From contig VGZV01000007.1 in assembly GCA_016872385.1 (NCBI GenBank), positions 1 to 64,000 on the forward strand: 64,000 bases of DNA. Reading direction: 5' to 3'. Under the pieces are notes generated by a model, which saw only the letters and a list, made by a program, of their open reading frames with translations, did no database searches and was not told the origin of the DNA. Position numbers and translations under genes: made by a program. Of the stretch, positions 10,798-19,688 are shown piece by piece. The DNA comes from SAR202 cluster bacterium. Its GTDB lineage: Bacteria > Chloroflexota > Dehalococcoidia > Lucifugimonadales > UBA3495. The number at the start of each line of letters is the position of its first letter. The stretch's first letter is position 1.

Positions 10798-11020
10798 CGC
10801 ACATGAGTCATCCCTAATTTTCGGCCAGATTTGTAGTGAGAGGAGCCAACTTGGCACGGCCCCGTCATTCCATCCTTCGGCTGAAGGATGGAATCCAGTT
10901 GCCGCTCTGGGTTCCGGCCTCGCCGGAACGACGACATAGTCGCCCTGGACTTGGCCTGGGTTGGTGCAGTTGTCATTCCTTGTTGTCAAACTCTGGGATG
11001 ACTCATGTACCACGGGAATT

Positions 11021-11605
11021 CTACGCCCTTTCCCCTGTCACCCGCTCCAGGGGCAGCTCTCGGTCTTCGTAGCGGGCCAGGACAAACAGCAGGTCGCCCA
11101 GGCGGTTCAGGTACTGAATGACCAGTTCATTGGTCAGTTTCCCGGCCTCTCGCAGGGCCACCACCCGGCGCTCGCCGGTGCGGACAATGGTGCGGGCCAG
11201 GTCAATGGCGGACGAAGCCGGAGAGCCGCCGGGCAGGATAAACACCTTGGGCATTTCCACTCCCTGCTCCAGGGAGTCAATGGTGTTTTCCAGATTTTCA
11301 ACCATCTGCTCGGTCACCGGCTTGAAGTGTTGCTTGAACATCTCGTACTTTTCCGGATCGGTGGCCAGTTCCGCCGCAATGGTGAAAAGCTCCTTCTGAA
11401 GCTCCCGCAGAATCTCTTTCACCCGCTGGTCCTGGGACAAAGCGCGGGCCAAGCCCATGGCGGAAACTGCTTCGTCGGTAACGCCGTAAGCCTCGCTGTG
11501 GGGGTTGTTCTTGGAGACGCGCCCCCCGTAAAGAAGGCTGGTTTCACCCTTGTCGCCGAACTTGGTATATATACGCTTCCGGTAGGAAGACGATGAGGAA
11601 GTCAT
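11021..11605 (-). CDS. cob(I)yrinic acid a,c-diamide adenosyltransferase (PduO type)
   Basis: RKRIYTKFGDKGETSLLYGGRVSKN...FILPGGSPASSAIDLARTIVRTGERRV. Confidence 0.93.
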   Translation of the reverse strand: MTSSSSSYRKRIYTKFGDKGETSLLYGGRVSKNNPHSEAYGVTDEAVSAMGLARALSQDQRVKEILRELQKELFTIAAELATDPEKYEMFKQHFKPVTEQMVENLENTIDSLEQGVEMPKVFILPGGSPASSAIDLARTIVRTGERRVVALREAGKLTNELVIQYLNRLGDLLFVLARYEDRELPLERVTGERA

Positions 11606-11725
11606 AGCTGAACCCTCAACCTGCAAATGGCCGCAGGGGCAGTCCTGAAGGCCAATTATAGCATGGATAGCATCAAAATTTGGGGGAGGCTATACTGGCT
11701 GCACTAAAGTTGAGGTAACGCATCC

Positions 11726-12490
11726 ATGCCTGCGCCATTAGACATTCGCATCATCGGCATCACGGGAATGCCGGAAATCCAGGCGGGCGACGACCTGGCC
11801 GCCTTGCTGGTGGCCGCCGCCCAGCGTCAGGGCGCTGAAATTAATCCCGGAGACGTTCTGGTGGTGACCCAGAAAGTTGTGTCCAAAGCTGAAGGCCGGG
11901 TGGTGCGGCTGGAGGATGTGGAGCCTTCCGCCCTGGCCATTGCCATTTCCGAAGGCCACCGGCGGGACCCGCGCCACACGGAGATTGTGCTGCGGGAGAG
12001 TAAGCGCATTGTGCGCATGGACCGGGGGGTAATTATCAGCGAGACCTATCACGGCTTTACTTGCGCCAACGCCGGGGTGGACGCTTCTAACGTGCCGGGG
12101 GCCACTACCTTGTGCCTCTTGCCCCAGGACCCCGACGCCTCAGCCCGCCGCATCCGGCAGGGGGTGCAGCAGGCCCTGGGCGTTTCTGTGGCGGTGATTA
12201 TCTCCGACACCTTTGGCCGTCCCTGGCGTAACGGCGCCACCAATGTGGCCATTGGGGTGGCGGGCATGGAACCCATGCTGAGCTACGTGGGGCAGGAAGA
12301 TGCTTCTGGAAAGACGCTGCACACCACGGTAATTTGCGTGGCCGATGAAATTGCGGCGGCGGCGGAGCTGGCCTCTGGCAAGGTGCTGGGCGTGCCGGTG
12401 GTGCTGGTGCAGGGCTACCCCTACCAGCCCAGTGAAAACGCCAGCCACCTGGCTTTATTGAGGGACCCTGACAAGGACCTGTTCAGGTAA
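11726..12490 (+). CDS. cofE: coenzyme F420-0:L-glutamate ligase
   Basis: GDVLVVTQKVVSKAEGRVV, ISDTFGRPWRNGATNVAIGVAG. Confidence 0.93.
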   Translation: MPAPLDIRIIGITGMPEIQAGDDLAALLVAAAQRQGAEINPGDVLVVTQKVVSKAEGRVVRLEDVEPSALAIAISEGHRRDPRHTEIVLRESKRIVRMDRGVIISETYHGFTCANAGVDASNVPGATTLCLLPQDPDASARRIRQGVQQALGVSVAVIISDTFGRPWRNGATNVAIGVAGMEPMLSYVGQEDASGKTLHTTVICVADEIAAAAELASGKVLGVPVVLVQGYPYQPSENASHLALLRDPDKDLFR

Positions 12491-12593
12491 ACCGGACGGC
12501 CCAATACCACTTTTTTTGGCACACTGGCCGTACTGCGATGACTGTTATGATGATATAATTATCATTAAATCAAACATCAAAGAGCCGAGCGCC

Positions 12594-12869
12594 ATGCAAG
12601 AAACAACAACCCGGACCACATTGACGTTGCCTTCGCAACTCCTGGAAGCCGTTGACCAGGTGGTGAGGGAGGGCAAGGCCAAGAGCCGCAACCAATTTGT
12701 GACCACCGCCCTGCGCCGCGAGTTGGCCGCCTTGAAGCGCGCTGCCATAGACGCGGACTTTGCCCGAATGAAAGATGACCAAGAATATCAAGAAGAAGCC
12801 CTGCGGATATGCAAGGAGTTCGCGACGTCTGACTGGGAGGCTTTCCAATTGGGTGAGCAGCAACTGTGA
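12594..12869 (+). CDS. ribbon-helix-helix antitoxin (MazE/CopG-like)
   Basis: TLTLPSQLLEAVDQVVREGKAKSRNQFVTTALRRELAALKR; overlaps the downstream toxin by 4 bp. Confidence 0.82.
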   Translation: MQETTTRTTLTLPSQLLEAVDQVVREGKAKSRNQFVTTALRRELAALKRAAIDADFARMKDDQEYQEEALRICKEFATSDWEAFQLGEQQL

Positions 12870-13213
12870 AGCGCGGTGAGGTGTATTATGCCCGGCTGGA
12901 TCCTGTTGCAGGTTCGGAGCAGGCTGGAGTTCGGCCAGTAGTCATAGTCAGCCGTGACTCCATTAACGACAACAGTTCAGTAATCCTGGCCGTTCCCTTC
13001 ACTACTTACCGAGGCGGCTGGCTCTACCCCAGCCACGTATTGCTTCAGCCACCGGAAGGCGGCCTCACCCGCAGTTCCGTGGCGATGGCGGAGCAGGTGC
13101 GCGCCTTGGACAAGGGGCGTCTCGGCCCGTTACGAGGTACACTCTCCAAGCAAGCTCTGGGGCAAATTGAAGAGGCGCTGCTAATAGCTATGGACTTGCC
13201 GGGGATGGCCTAA
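12866..13213 (+). CDS. MazF/PemK-family endoribonuclease toxin
   Basis: RGEVYYARLDPVAGSEQAGVRPVVIVSRD...VAMAEQVRALDKGRLGP; GTG start. Confidence 0.92.
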   Translation: MKRGEVYYARLDPVAGSEQAGVRPVVIVSRDSINDNSSVILAVPFTTYRGGWLYPSHVLLQPPEGGLTRSSVAMAEQVRALDKGRLGPLRGTLSKQALGQIEEALLIAMDLPGMA

Positions 13214-13216
13214 TCC

Positions 13217-14344
13217 TCACGTAAACAGCGCCAGTTCAAGCTGGCGGGCTTCCGGCTCCGCCAGCGCCACATCCGGGATTCCTGCGTCGTCCTCCAAGCC
13301 CGATACTCCCACGCCCAGCAGCCGGAAGGCTCGGCCCGGCGTTACCTCCAGGGAAGCCAGCCGCCAGGCGGCTTCGGCAATGGCCGCCTCGTCGCAGGTG
13401 GCCGCGGGCATGGTCGCTTGCCGGGTGAAGGTGGTGAAGTCGGCCCGACGCAGCTTCACTGTGACGGTGCGCCCCCGCAGCTCCTGGCGTTGCAAACGCC
13501 GCGCCACCCGGCCAGAAATCCGCAACAACTCCTGGCGCACCAGGGCAGGGTCTGCCAGGTCGCTGGAGAAGGTGTTCTCGGCGCTGACCGATTTGGTCAC
13601 GTGTTCCGTGTGCACCGGCTCCTGGTCCAGCCCCAGAGCTTTGGCCCGCAAGTGCTCCCCGCGCTTGCCGAACCGGCTGCAGAACCATTCCGGCGGTTGG
13701 GCGGCTAACTGGCCGATGGTCTCAATGCCCTCCCGGTGTAGCCGCTCTGCCGACTTGGGGCCGATGCCCCAGAGCTTGCCCGCCGGCAAGGGGGCCAGGA
13801 ACTCTTGTTCCTCTCCCGGAGCCACCACCACCAGACCATCGGGCTTCTGAAGGTCCGAGGCAATTTTCGCCACGGACTTGCTGGTGGCCACGCCTATGGA
13901 GACTGTAAGGCCGGTAACGCGGCGGACCGTCTCCTTCAAATCCAGGGCCAAGGCCAGGGGAGGCTTACCCTTGGCCACCACCTGGGTCACGTCCAGGTAG
14001 GCTTCGTCCAGGGAAAGAGGTTCCACCAGCGGGGTCAGGGCACGGAATATGTCCATGACCTGCTGGGACATCTCATGGTAGCGGTCAAAACGGGGCCGTA
14101 GCAGAATGGCCTGGGGGCAGAGGCGCACGGCGGTTTTCATGGGCATTGCCGAGCGCACGCCGTACCTCCGCGCTTCGTAGGAAGCAGTGGCTACCACGCC
14201 CCGGTCTTCGGCGCGTCCGCCCACCACCACCGGCTTGCCCTTTAATGCAGGATTGTCCAGTTCCTCCACGGCGGCGTAGAAGGCGTCCAGGTCCGCGTGG
14301 AGGATGTGGCGGACTACCAGCGCTTGTTCTGACGTTTCCATCAT
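13217..14344 (-). CDS. dinB: DNA polymerase IV (Y-family)
   Basis: ILHADLDAFYAAVEELDNPALKGKPVVVGG, EPLSLDEAYLDVT. Confidence 0.95.
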   Translation of the reverse strand: MMETSEQALVVRHILHADLDAFYAAVEELDNPALKGKPVVVGGRAEDRGVVATASYEARRYGVRSAMPMKTAVRLCPQAILLRPRFDRYHEMSQQVMDIFRALTPLVEPLSLDEAYLDVTQVVAKGKPPLALALDLKETVRRVTGLTVSIGVATSKSVAKIASDLQKPDGLVVVAPGEEQEFLAPLPAGKLWGIGPKSAERLHREGIETIGQLAAQPPEWFCSRFGKRGEHLRAKALGLDQEPVHTEHVTKSVSAENTFSSDLADPALVRQELLRISGRVARRLQRQELRGRTVTVKLRRADFTTFTRQATMPAATCDEAAIAEAAWRLASLEVTPGRAFRLLGVGVSGLEDDAGIPDVALAEPEARQLELALFT

Positions 14345-14395
14345 CCAACATTTTACCCTCGGCGGCGGTGTAGCGCATTCCCCCGCTGTCAGGTG

Positions 14396-14536
14396 TGGGT
14401 AGTGTATCAGTTTGCCTTAACCTTTAACTCCTCGCACCTCGACTTGTCGGGGCCCCCAGATACTTGCATGGTTTAGGTATTCTCCTAGGTTCCGGCGGAA
14501 GCTGGAATGACGAACGGCTAATTGATACACTACCCA
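14396..14536. mobile_element. MITE-like element with 21-bp TIRs
   Basis: TGGGTAGTGTATCAGTTTGCC at 14396-14416 and reverse complement TGGGTAGTGTATCAATTAGCC at 14516-14536 (2 mismatches). Confidence 0.7.
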
Positions 14537-14638
14537 GGAGTCGCAATGGAAAGGCGCTCTGGCGTAGGGTATGATAGGGCCGCCAGCGCAGGCCACGCCA
14601 ACGACTTTGTACGCCATGTCCCTTCGGCAGGAGGAATT

Positions 14639-15973
14639 ATGCCCACCATTCTGGAAGAGTACATTGCCAAGCACCAGGGATCGGCCCAGCGTTACGCCGA
14701 GGCGTCCCAGCTATTCCCCAGCGGCGTAACCCACGATAACCGCTACGCCGAACCTTTCCCCCTTTACATGACCCATGGCCTGGGCCCCCGCAAATGGGAC
14801 GTGGACGCCAATGAATATATTGACTACGTGTCCGGCCACGGGGCGCTGCTCCTGGGTCATTCCCACCCTGCCATTGCCGCCGCCGTTGCTTACCAGATTG
14901 CCTGGGGCACCCACCTGGGGGCCTGCACCGACGAAGAAATTCGATGGGCCAAGGCCATCAAGGCGTTAATGCCGGGGGTGGAGAAAATCCGCTTCCACAG
15001 TTCCGGCACGGAAGCTACTCTGATGGCCATGCGGCTGGCCCGTGCCTACACCGGCAAAAACAAAATTATCAAACTGCGCAACCACTTCCACGGCTGGCAT
15101 GACTACGCCATGGCCGGTTCTGACCGGCCCGCGCCGGGCATTCCCCAGTCCAGTTGGGGCAGCATGGTGGTGGCGCCTGCCGGAGACCTGGGCGCGGTGG
15201 AGAAGGTGCTGAGCAACGACCAGGATATCGCTGGAATTATCCTGGAACCCACCGGCGCCCACTACGGCCAGCTGCCGCTGCCCCTGCCTTCCTACCTGGC
15301 AGGACTGAGGGACTTGACCAGCCAGCATGGGGCCGTATTGATTTTCGACGAAGTGGTCACCGGGTTCCGCGCCTCCGCGGGCGGCGCCCAGGTGCGTTAT
15401 GGCGTTACGCCGGACCTCTCCACCCTGGCCAAGATAGTGGCGGGGGGCTTGCCCGGCGGCGCAGTGGCCGGCAAGGCGGAAATTGTGGATATGATTGCCC
15501 ACCGGGGCGACCCGGCCTGGGACAACCAGCGACGCGTGTATCACCCCGGGACTTTCAACGGCAATCCCCTGTCGGCCATTGCCGGGGCGGTATGTCTTGA
15601 GCTAATCGCCAGCCAGCCGTTAAACCAGCGGGCCGACAACATGGCCTTGCGGCTAAAGAATGGGCTGAACGGCATTTTTGCCCGCATGGAAGTGGCGGGC
15701 CACGCCCACGGCATTGCATCCATGATTCACATAGTCCTAGCTGACTGCGATTGTGACCGGGAAATCTGCACCATGTCCCATGACCAGATTCACCACGCCG
15801 TGGCCAGTCCGGCGGTGACCGCCTTGAAACGGGGCCTGCAGAACCAGGGAGTGGACATAATGGGCCGGGAAGCTTTTTTGGTTTCCGCCACCCACACGGA
15901 GCGGGAGATTGACCAGACCCTGGCAGCCTTTGAAGCGGCCCTGGCGGCAGTGCGGGCTGAAGGCCTGCTGTAG
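14639..15973 (+). CDS. class III aminotransferase, glutamate-1-semialdehyde aminomutase-like
   Basis: RFHSSGTEATLMAMRLARAYTGKNKIIKLRNHFHGWHD, LIFDEVVTGFR, AKIVAGGLPGGAVAGK. Confidence 0.88.
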   Translation: MPTILEEYIAKHQGSAQRYAEASQLFPSGVTHDNRYAEPFPLYMTHGLGPRKWDVDANEYIDYVSGHGALLLGHSHPAIAAAVAYQIAWGTHLGACTDEEIRWAKAIKALMPGVEKIRFHSSGTEATLMAMRLARAYTGKNKIIKLRNHFHGWHDYAMAGSDRPAPGIPQSSWGSMVVAPAGDLGAVEKVLSNDQDIAGIILEPTGAHYGQLPLPLPSYLAGLRDLTSQHGAVLIFDEVVTGFRASAGGAQVRYGVTPDLSTLAKIVAGGLPGGAVAGKAEIVDMIAHRGDPAWDNQRRVYHPGTFNGNPLSAIAGAVCLELIASQPLNQRADNMALRLKNGLNGIFARMEVAGHAHGIASMIHIVLADCDCDREICTMSHDQIHHAVASPAVTALKRGLQNQGVDIMGREAFLVSATHTEREIDQTLAAFEAALAAVRAEGLL

Positions 15974-16016
15974 CTTACGGTAGTTTATTGGATGGGCCTC
16001 TGCGGATGTTTTGTCC

Positions 16017-16172
16017 TCAGAGGGTGTCTAAAAAGGTTCGGTGCTCGTGGTTCGACGGGCTCACCACGAGCGGAAAAGCCGCTCATCCAGAGATTGCGAA
16101 CCATGAGCGGCTCGCCCACATGCCCTTCGACAGGTTCAGGCTGAGCGGGCTAGTAGCCAAGTTTACCAACTA
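16017..16172. repeat. intergenic repeat (GTGTGA-end family; TTCGACAGG/CACCACGAGCGG modules)
   Basis: CAGAGGGTGTCTAAAAAGG...GGTTCGACGGGCTCACCACGAGCGG...CATGCCCTTCGACAGGTTCAGGCTGAGCGGGC; shares modules with copies at 10.6, 39.3, 49.2 and 60.2 kb. Confidence 0.7.
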
Positions 16173-16383
16173 ATGCAAGGCTCAATAAAACAACTTCTCA
16201 GGCAGCCCGCCATCCGGTAAGTCTGCCCCCACACGCGTAAACGTCGCTCCTGCGGATGCCGCGCAGATTCCTGGTCTGGTATTCCCGTCATCATTGGCAC
16301 TGTCACTGTCGTATATCCTATCCAAGACCGGTCTGTTAGAATTGGCTGAGGTTGCACACCATTTCCAAACTTTTGAGGTGAAT

Positions 16384-17474
16384 ATGGCATCGTATGAGAA
16401 CCTTCAATTCACCCACCGGCACTCCATTTTCTGCATTCTCCCGCCCCACATTCTCAGGAACATAGTGGAACACGGCAACGACGCCCAGCGCAGAATCGCC
16501 TCGCTCGGCCTGGCCGTGGACAATACCTTGCGGGCCATGCGCGCTGCCGCCCCGCGGCGGGCAGAGGCGCCCACGGCCAAGCGGCCCGGCCTTTTTGCCG
16601 AAGAGGGGGCCAAGCAGCGCACCATCTACGATGCCAAGAACACCCAGAACCTTCCGGGCGCCCTGGTGCGCTCCGAAGGCTCCGGGCCGTCCAGCGACGT
16701 GGCCGTAAACGAGGCCTACGATGGCCTGGGGGACACTTTAAATCTGTATTGGGACGTTTATGGCCGGAACTCCATAGACGATGAAGGAATGCGCCTGGAT
16801 GCCACGGTTCATTTCGTCCAGGACTACGGCAACGCCTTTTGGAACGGGGAACGCATGGTCTTTGGCGACGGCGATGGCCAGTTGTTCAACCGGTTCACCA
16901 TTTCGCTGGACATTATCGGCCATTAATTGGCCCACGGCGTGACCGAGGACGAGGCCGGGCTGATTTATTTCTACCAGGCGGGCGCGTTGAACGAGTCCCT
17001 GTCCGACGTGTTTGGCTCGCTGGTGAAGCTGTACCGCCTCAAGCAGACTGCCGCCCAGGCCGACTGGCTCATTGGCGCTGGGCTGCTCACCAGCAACGTC
17101 AAGGGGGTGGCGCTGCGTTCCATGAAAGCGCCGGGCGCCGCCTTCAACGACCCCGTGCTGGGGAAGGACCCCCAGCCCGCCCACATGCGGGACTTCGTCC
17201 GCACCTTTGAAGACAACGGCGGCGTCCACATCAACTCCGGCATCCCCAACCACGCCTTTTATCAGGCTTCCACCCTTATTGGGGGCAATGCCTGGGAAAA
17301 GGCGGGAAAATCTGGTATGAGACCTTGCGGGACAACCGGCTGCGCCCCAACACCGGCTTCCAGCGTTTTGCCCAGCTGACCGTTAACACCGCAGTGCGGC
17401 TGTACGGCTCCAACAGCAAGGAAGCCCAGTGCGTGCGGCAGGGCTGGGTGGTGGTGGGCATCAGCGTCAAGTAA
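16384..17474 (+). pseudogene. protealysin-type M4 metallopeptidase, TAA at catalytic Glu codon and 1-nt frameshift
   Basis: Propeptide-like HSIFCILPPHIL; ...FNRFTISLDIIGH-[TAA 16924-16926]-LAHGVTEDEAG...GALNESLSDVFGS...GGVHINSGIPNHAFYQAS..GGNAWEKAGK then frameshift (~17303-17310) into KIWYETLRDNRLRPNTGFQRFAQLTVNTAVRLYG. Confidence 0.88.
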
Positions 17475-17830
17475 GTGCCAATCCACTAGAAACCGCCGGG
17501 CTGCATTGTACCGGCTTCGTGGCAGGGGTAGGGCGTCGCATAGCCTTGCCCCTGTCGCTTTGTTTAACGTTGAGCAGGTCCACATCGGCGGTGGCCGTTG
17601 CCCAGGGAATTGCACGTTATTCAGCGCCGGAATCAAAATCCCCAAGCGCCCCTTTGCAAAGGGGGATAGGGGGATTTCTCCATTAAAAGTCTTTTGCTGT
17701 GTTCAACTGCTGAGGTAAGTTGGTTTTGACATGCGATTGCCCTGGCCGATGCACCAGGATTCCTCTACGACTCAGCCGGTGCTGATACAATAACTGTATC
17801 TCAGAAAGCACGTGCTGCGGGGGTGCAACT

Positions 17831-18154
17831 ATGCGGGTGCAATTCAAGATGGAAGGTGGCGTGGCCTTCTTTCCAGGACTAAGCCGCCCAACTATTTTTG
17901 ACACGGAGCAGTTGTCTCCCGGTTATGCCGCCGAACTGGAGCAAAAAGTGAAGGCCGCCAGGTTCTTTGACCTGCCTGCTACGGTGGGCGCGCCGGGCAA
18001 GGGGGCGGCGGACTACCGGCAGTACACCGTTACTGTGGAGGACCAGGACAGGAGCCACACCGTGCGGGTGGTGGAACCGGTGGCCGATTCTGCCCTGCTG
18101 GCATTGCTGGACTATTTGCGGGCCAGGAGCCGCGCGCGCCCCGCCAGCGGCTAG
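17831..18154 (+). CDS. emfourin-like M4 metallopeptidase inhibitor
   Basis: MRVQFKMEGGVAFFPGLSRPTIFDTEQL..ARFFDLPA....DYRQYTVTVEDQDRSHTVRVVE; position directly downstream of the M4 peptidase. Confidence 0.75.
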   Translation: MRVQFKMEGGVAFFPGLSRPTIFDTEQLSPGYAAELEQKVKAARFFDLPATVGAPGKGAADYRQYTVTVEDQDRSHTVRVVEPVADSALLALLDYLRARSRARPASG

Positions 18155-18245
18155 TGCCCAGCCTGAAGTATTTCTGTTAGAATCCCACCAACTGGCCGGG
18201 CAGCGCCAGCGCAAATTCGCCTAGACAACTTCAGGAGGTAGAGGT

Positions 18246-18986
18246 ATGCCGTCCTTCACTGAGAAGCTCAAGGTACAAGGCAAGGACATGCCGGTTTACG
18301 CCAGCGTTCCCAGCGGCTCCGGGCCTTTCCCGGCCATTGTGGTGGCCCAGCACGGCGGCGGCGTGGACACCTTCATCAAGAGTATCTGCGACCGCCTGGC
18401 CCAAGAGGGCTACGCCGCGGTAGCTCCCGACCTTTACCACCGCATCACGGAAGACATGGTGAAGAGCAGCGGCAAGACCCGCCGGGAACTGCTCAACGAT
18501 TCGGAAATCATCGCCGACGTTAACGCCACCGTGGACTGGCTGCGCGGGCACAAGGCCATCCAGCGGGACAACATTGGTGTCACCGGCTTTTGCATGGGTG
18601 GGCGCGTGACCTGGCTGGCCGCCGCCACCAACCCCCATTTCAAAGCAGCAGCGCCCTACTACGGCGGCAACATTATGCAGGTGTGGGGCAAGTCTGAGAC
18701 CAACAAGACTCCCCTGGAGTTGGCCGGCGGCATCAAGTGTCCCATTCTGTTCCACTTTGGCGATCAGGACCAGAACCCATCCCAGGCGGACATGCGCAAG
18801 TTCGACGGCGAGCTTACTCGCCTGGGCAAGACTCACCAGTTCTACACCTATCCTGGGGCCAACCACGCCTTTATGGACCACACCGGCCAGCGGTACGTCA
18901 AGTCCGCCGCCGACGCCTCCTGGCCGCGCACCATTGAGTTCTTTGGCAAGCATTTGAAGGCGGCACAGGCTGGCGCCCGGCGGTAG
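18246..18986 (+). CDS. dienelactone hydrolase family protein
   Basis: VTGFCMGGRVTWLAAA (Cys nucleophile), FHFGDQD, YPGANHAFMD. Confidence 0.93.
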   Translation: MPSFTEKLKVQGKDMPVYASVPSGSGPFPAIVVAQHGGGVDTFIKSICDRLAQEGYAAVAPDLYHRITEDMVKSSGKTRRELLNDSEIIADVNATVDWLRGHKAIQRDNIGVTGFCMGGRVTWLAAATNPHFKAAAPYYGGNIMQVWGKSETNKTPLELAGGIKCPILFHFGDQDQNPSQADMRKFDGELTRLGKTHQFYTYPGANHAFMDHTGQRYVKSAADASWPRTIEFFGKHLKAAQAGARR

Positions 18987-18996
18987 GCCAGAGCAG

Positions 18997-19038
18997 GCAA
19001 AATATGCAGGGGCGAGAATTATCTCGCCCCTGCATGAA
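18997..19038. repeat. intergenic hairpin TGCAGGGGCGAGA...TCTCGCCCCTGCA
   Basis: Perfect inverted repeat; related GGGGCG hairpins at 43.4, 48.96, 55.13 and 59.43 kb. Confidence 0.7.
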
Positions 19039-19067
19039 CGAATGTATTTCGCATAGGAGTCGAACCA

Positions 19068-19577
19068 ATGCCACGACAAGCACTGGACCTGGAAAATAAG
19101 ACTAATTTGCGGACCCTGGGCAGCGACGGCTGGAAGATAGCTATGGGCCTGGTGCCCGGCGAGGGCAACCAGGGCCTGGTGGCGGAGATGAAGGGCAGCC
19201 CGGCCCGCCTGACCGATTACGACGACTCCTGGTGGGAGAGCAGCGGAGATATCCAGGAGCGCCGCTCCACGGGCTTCACTTTTGCCTGGTACCGCCTGCA
19301 CTACAAGACCCCGAACCGCGTCAACGGCGAGGACGTCAGCGGCAAGCGGGTATGGTTTGAGACCAACGTGGACAATTACGGCGAAGTGTACATTGACGGC
19401 AAGATTGACCGCAGCATCGGCGTGATTACCGGCAACAACACGCCCAAGCGAGTGCTGGTGGAGGAAAAAGCCGCTCCTGGCGCTAGCCACGTGATTGCCG
19501 TGCTGGTGGCCAACGGCCCCCTGGGCGACCCGGTGGGCACCATCTTCATGCGCTACGCCACCCTGACCTTCGAGTAA
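19068..19577 (+). CDS. jelly-roll/galactose-binding-like (GH2 N-terminal-like) protein
   Basis: WWESSGDIQERRSTGFTFAWYRLHYKTP...GKRVWFETNVDNYGEVYIDGK pattern typical of GH2-type sugar-binding jelly rolls. Confidence 0.5.
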   Translation: MPRQALDLENKTNLRTLGSDGWKIAMGLVPGEGNQGLVAEMKGSPARLTDYDDSWWESSGDIQERRSTGFTFAWYRLHYKTPNRVNGEDVSGKRVWFETNVDNYGEVYIDGKIDRSIGVITGNNTPKRVLVEEKAAPGASHVIAVLVANGPLGDPVGTIFMRYATLTFE

Positions 19578-19581
19578 TCAG

Positions 19582-19680
19582 CTATCAGCCAACAGCCATT
19601 AGTTGTCAGCCCTCGGCTTCCCTGCTCCCCATGGGTGTGGGCGGGGTCTGTTATCTGACAGCAGATGGCTGATAGCTTTG
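19582..19680. repeat. intergenic inverted repeat AGCTATCAGCCA...TGGCTGATAGCT
   Basis: Matching ends visible; fills the gap between two + strand genes. Confidence 0.6.
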
Positions 19681-19688
19681 GGAGCGTT

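Noticed and set aside
16924-16926. Recoding (Sec/Pyl) explanation for the stop in the M4 protease
   Set aside because: Codon is TAA, not TGA/TAG, and a second frameshift follows; pseudogene or sequence error is simpler.
18231-19490. 419-aa minus-strand ORF
   Set aside because: Antisense to dienelactone hydrolase and the jelly-roll gene; low-complexity translation typical of GC-rich shadow ORFs.
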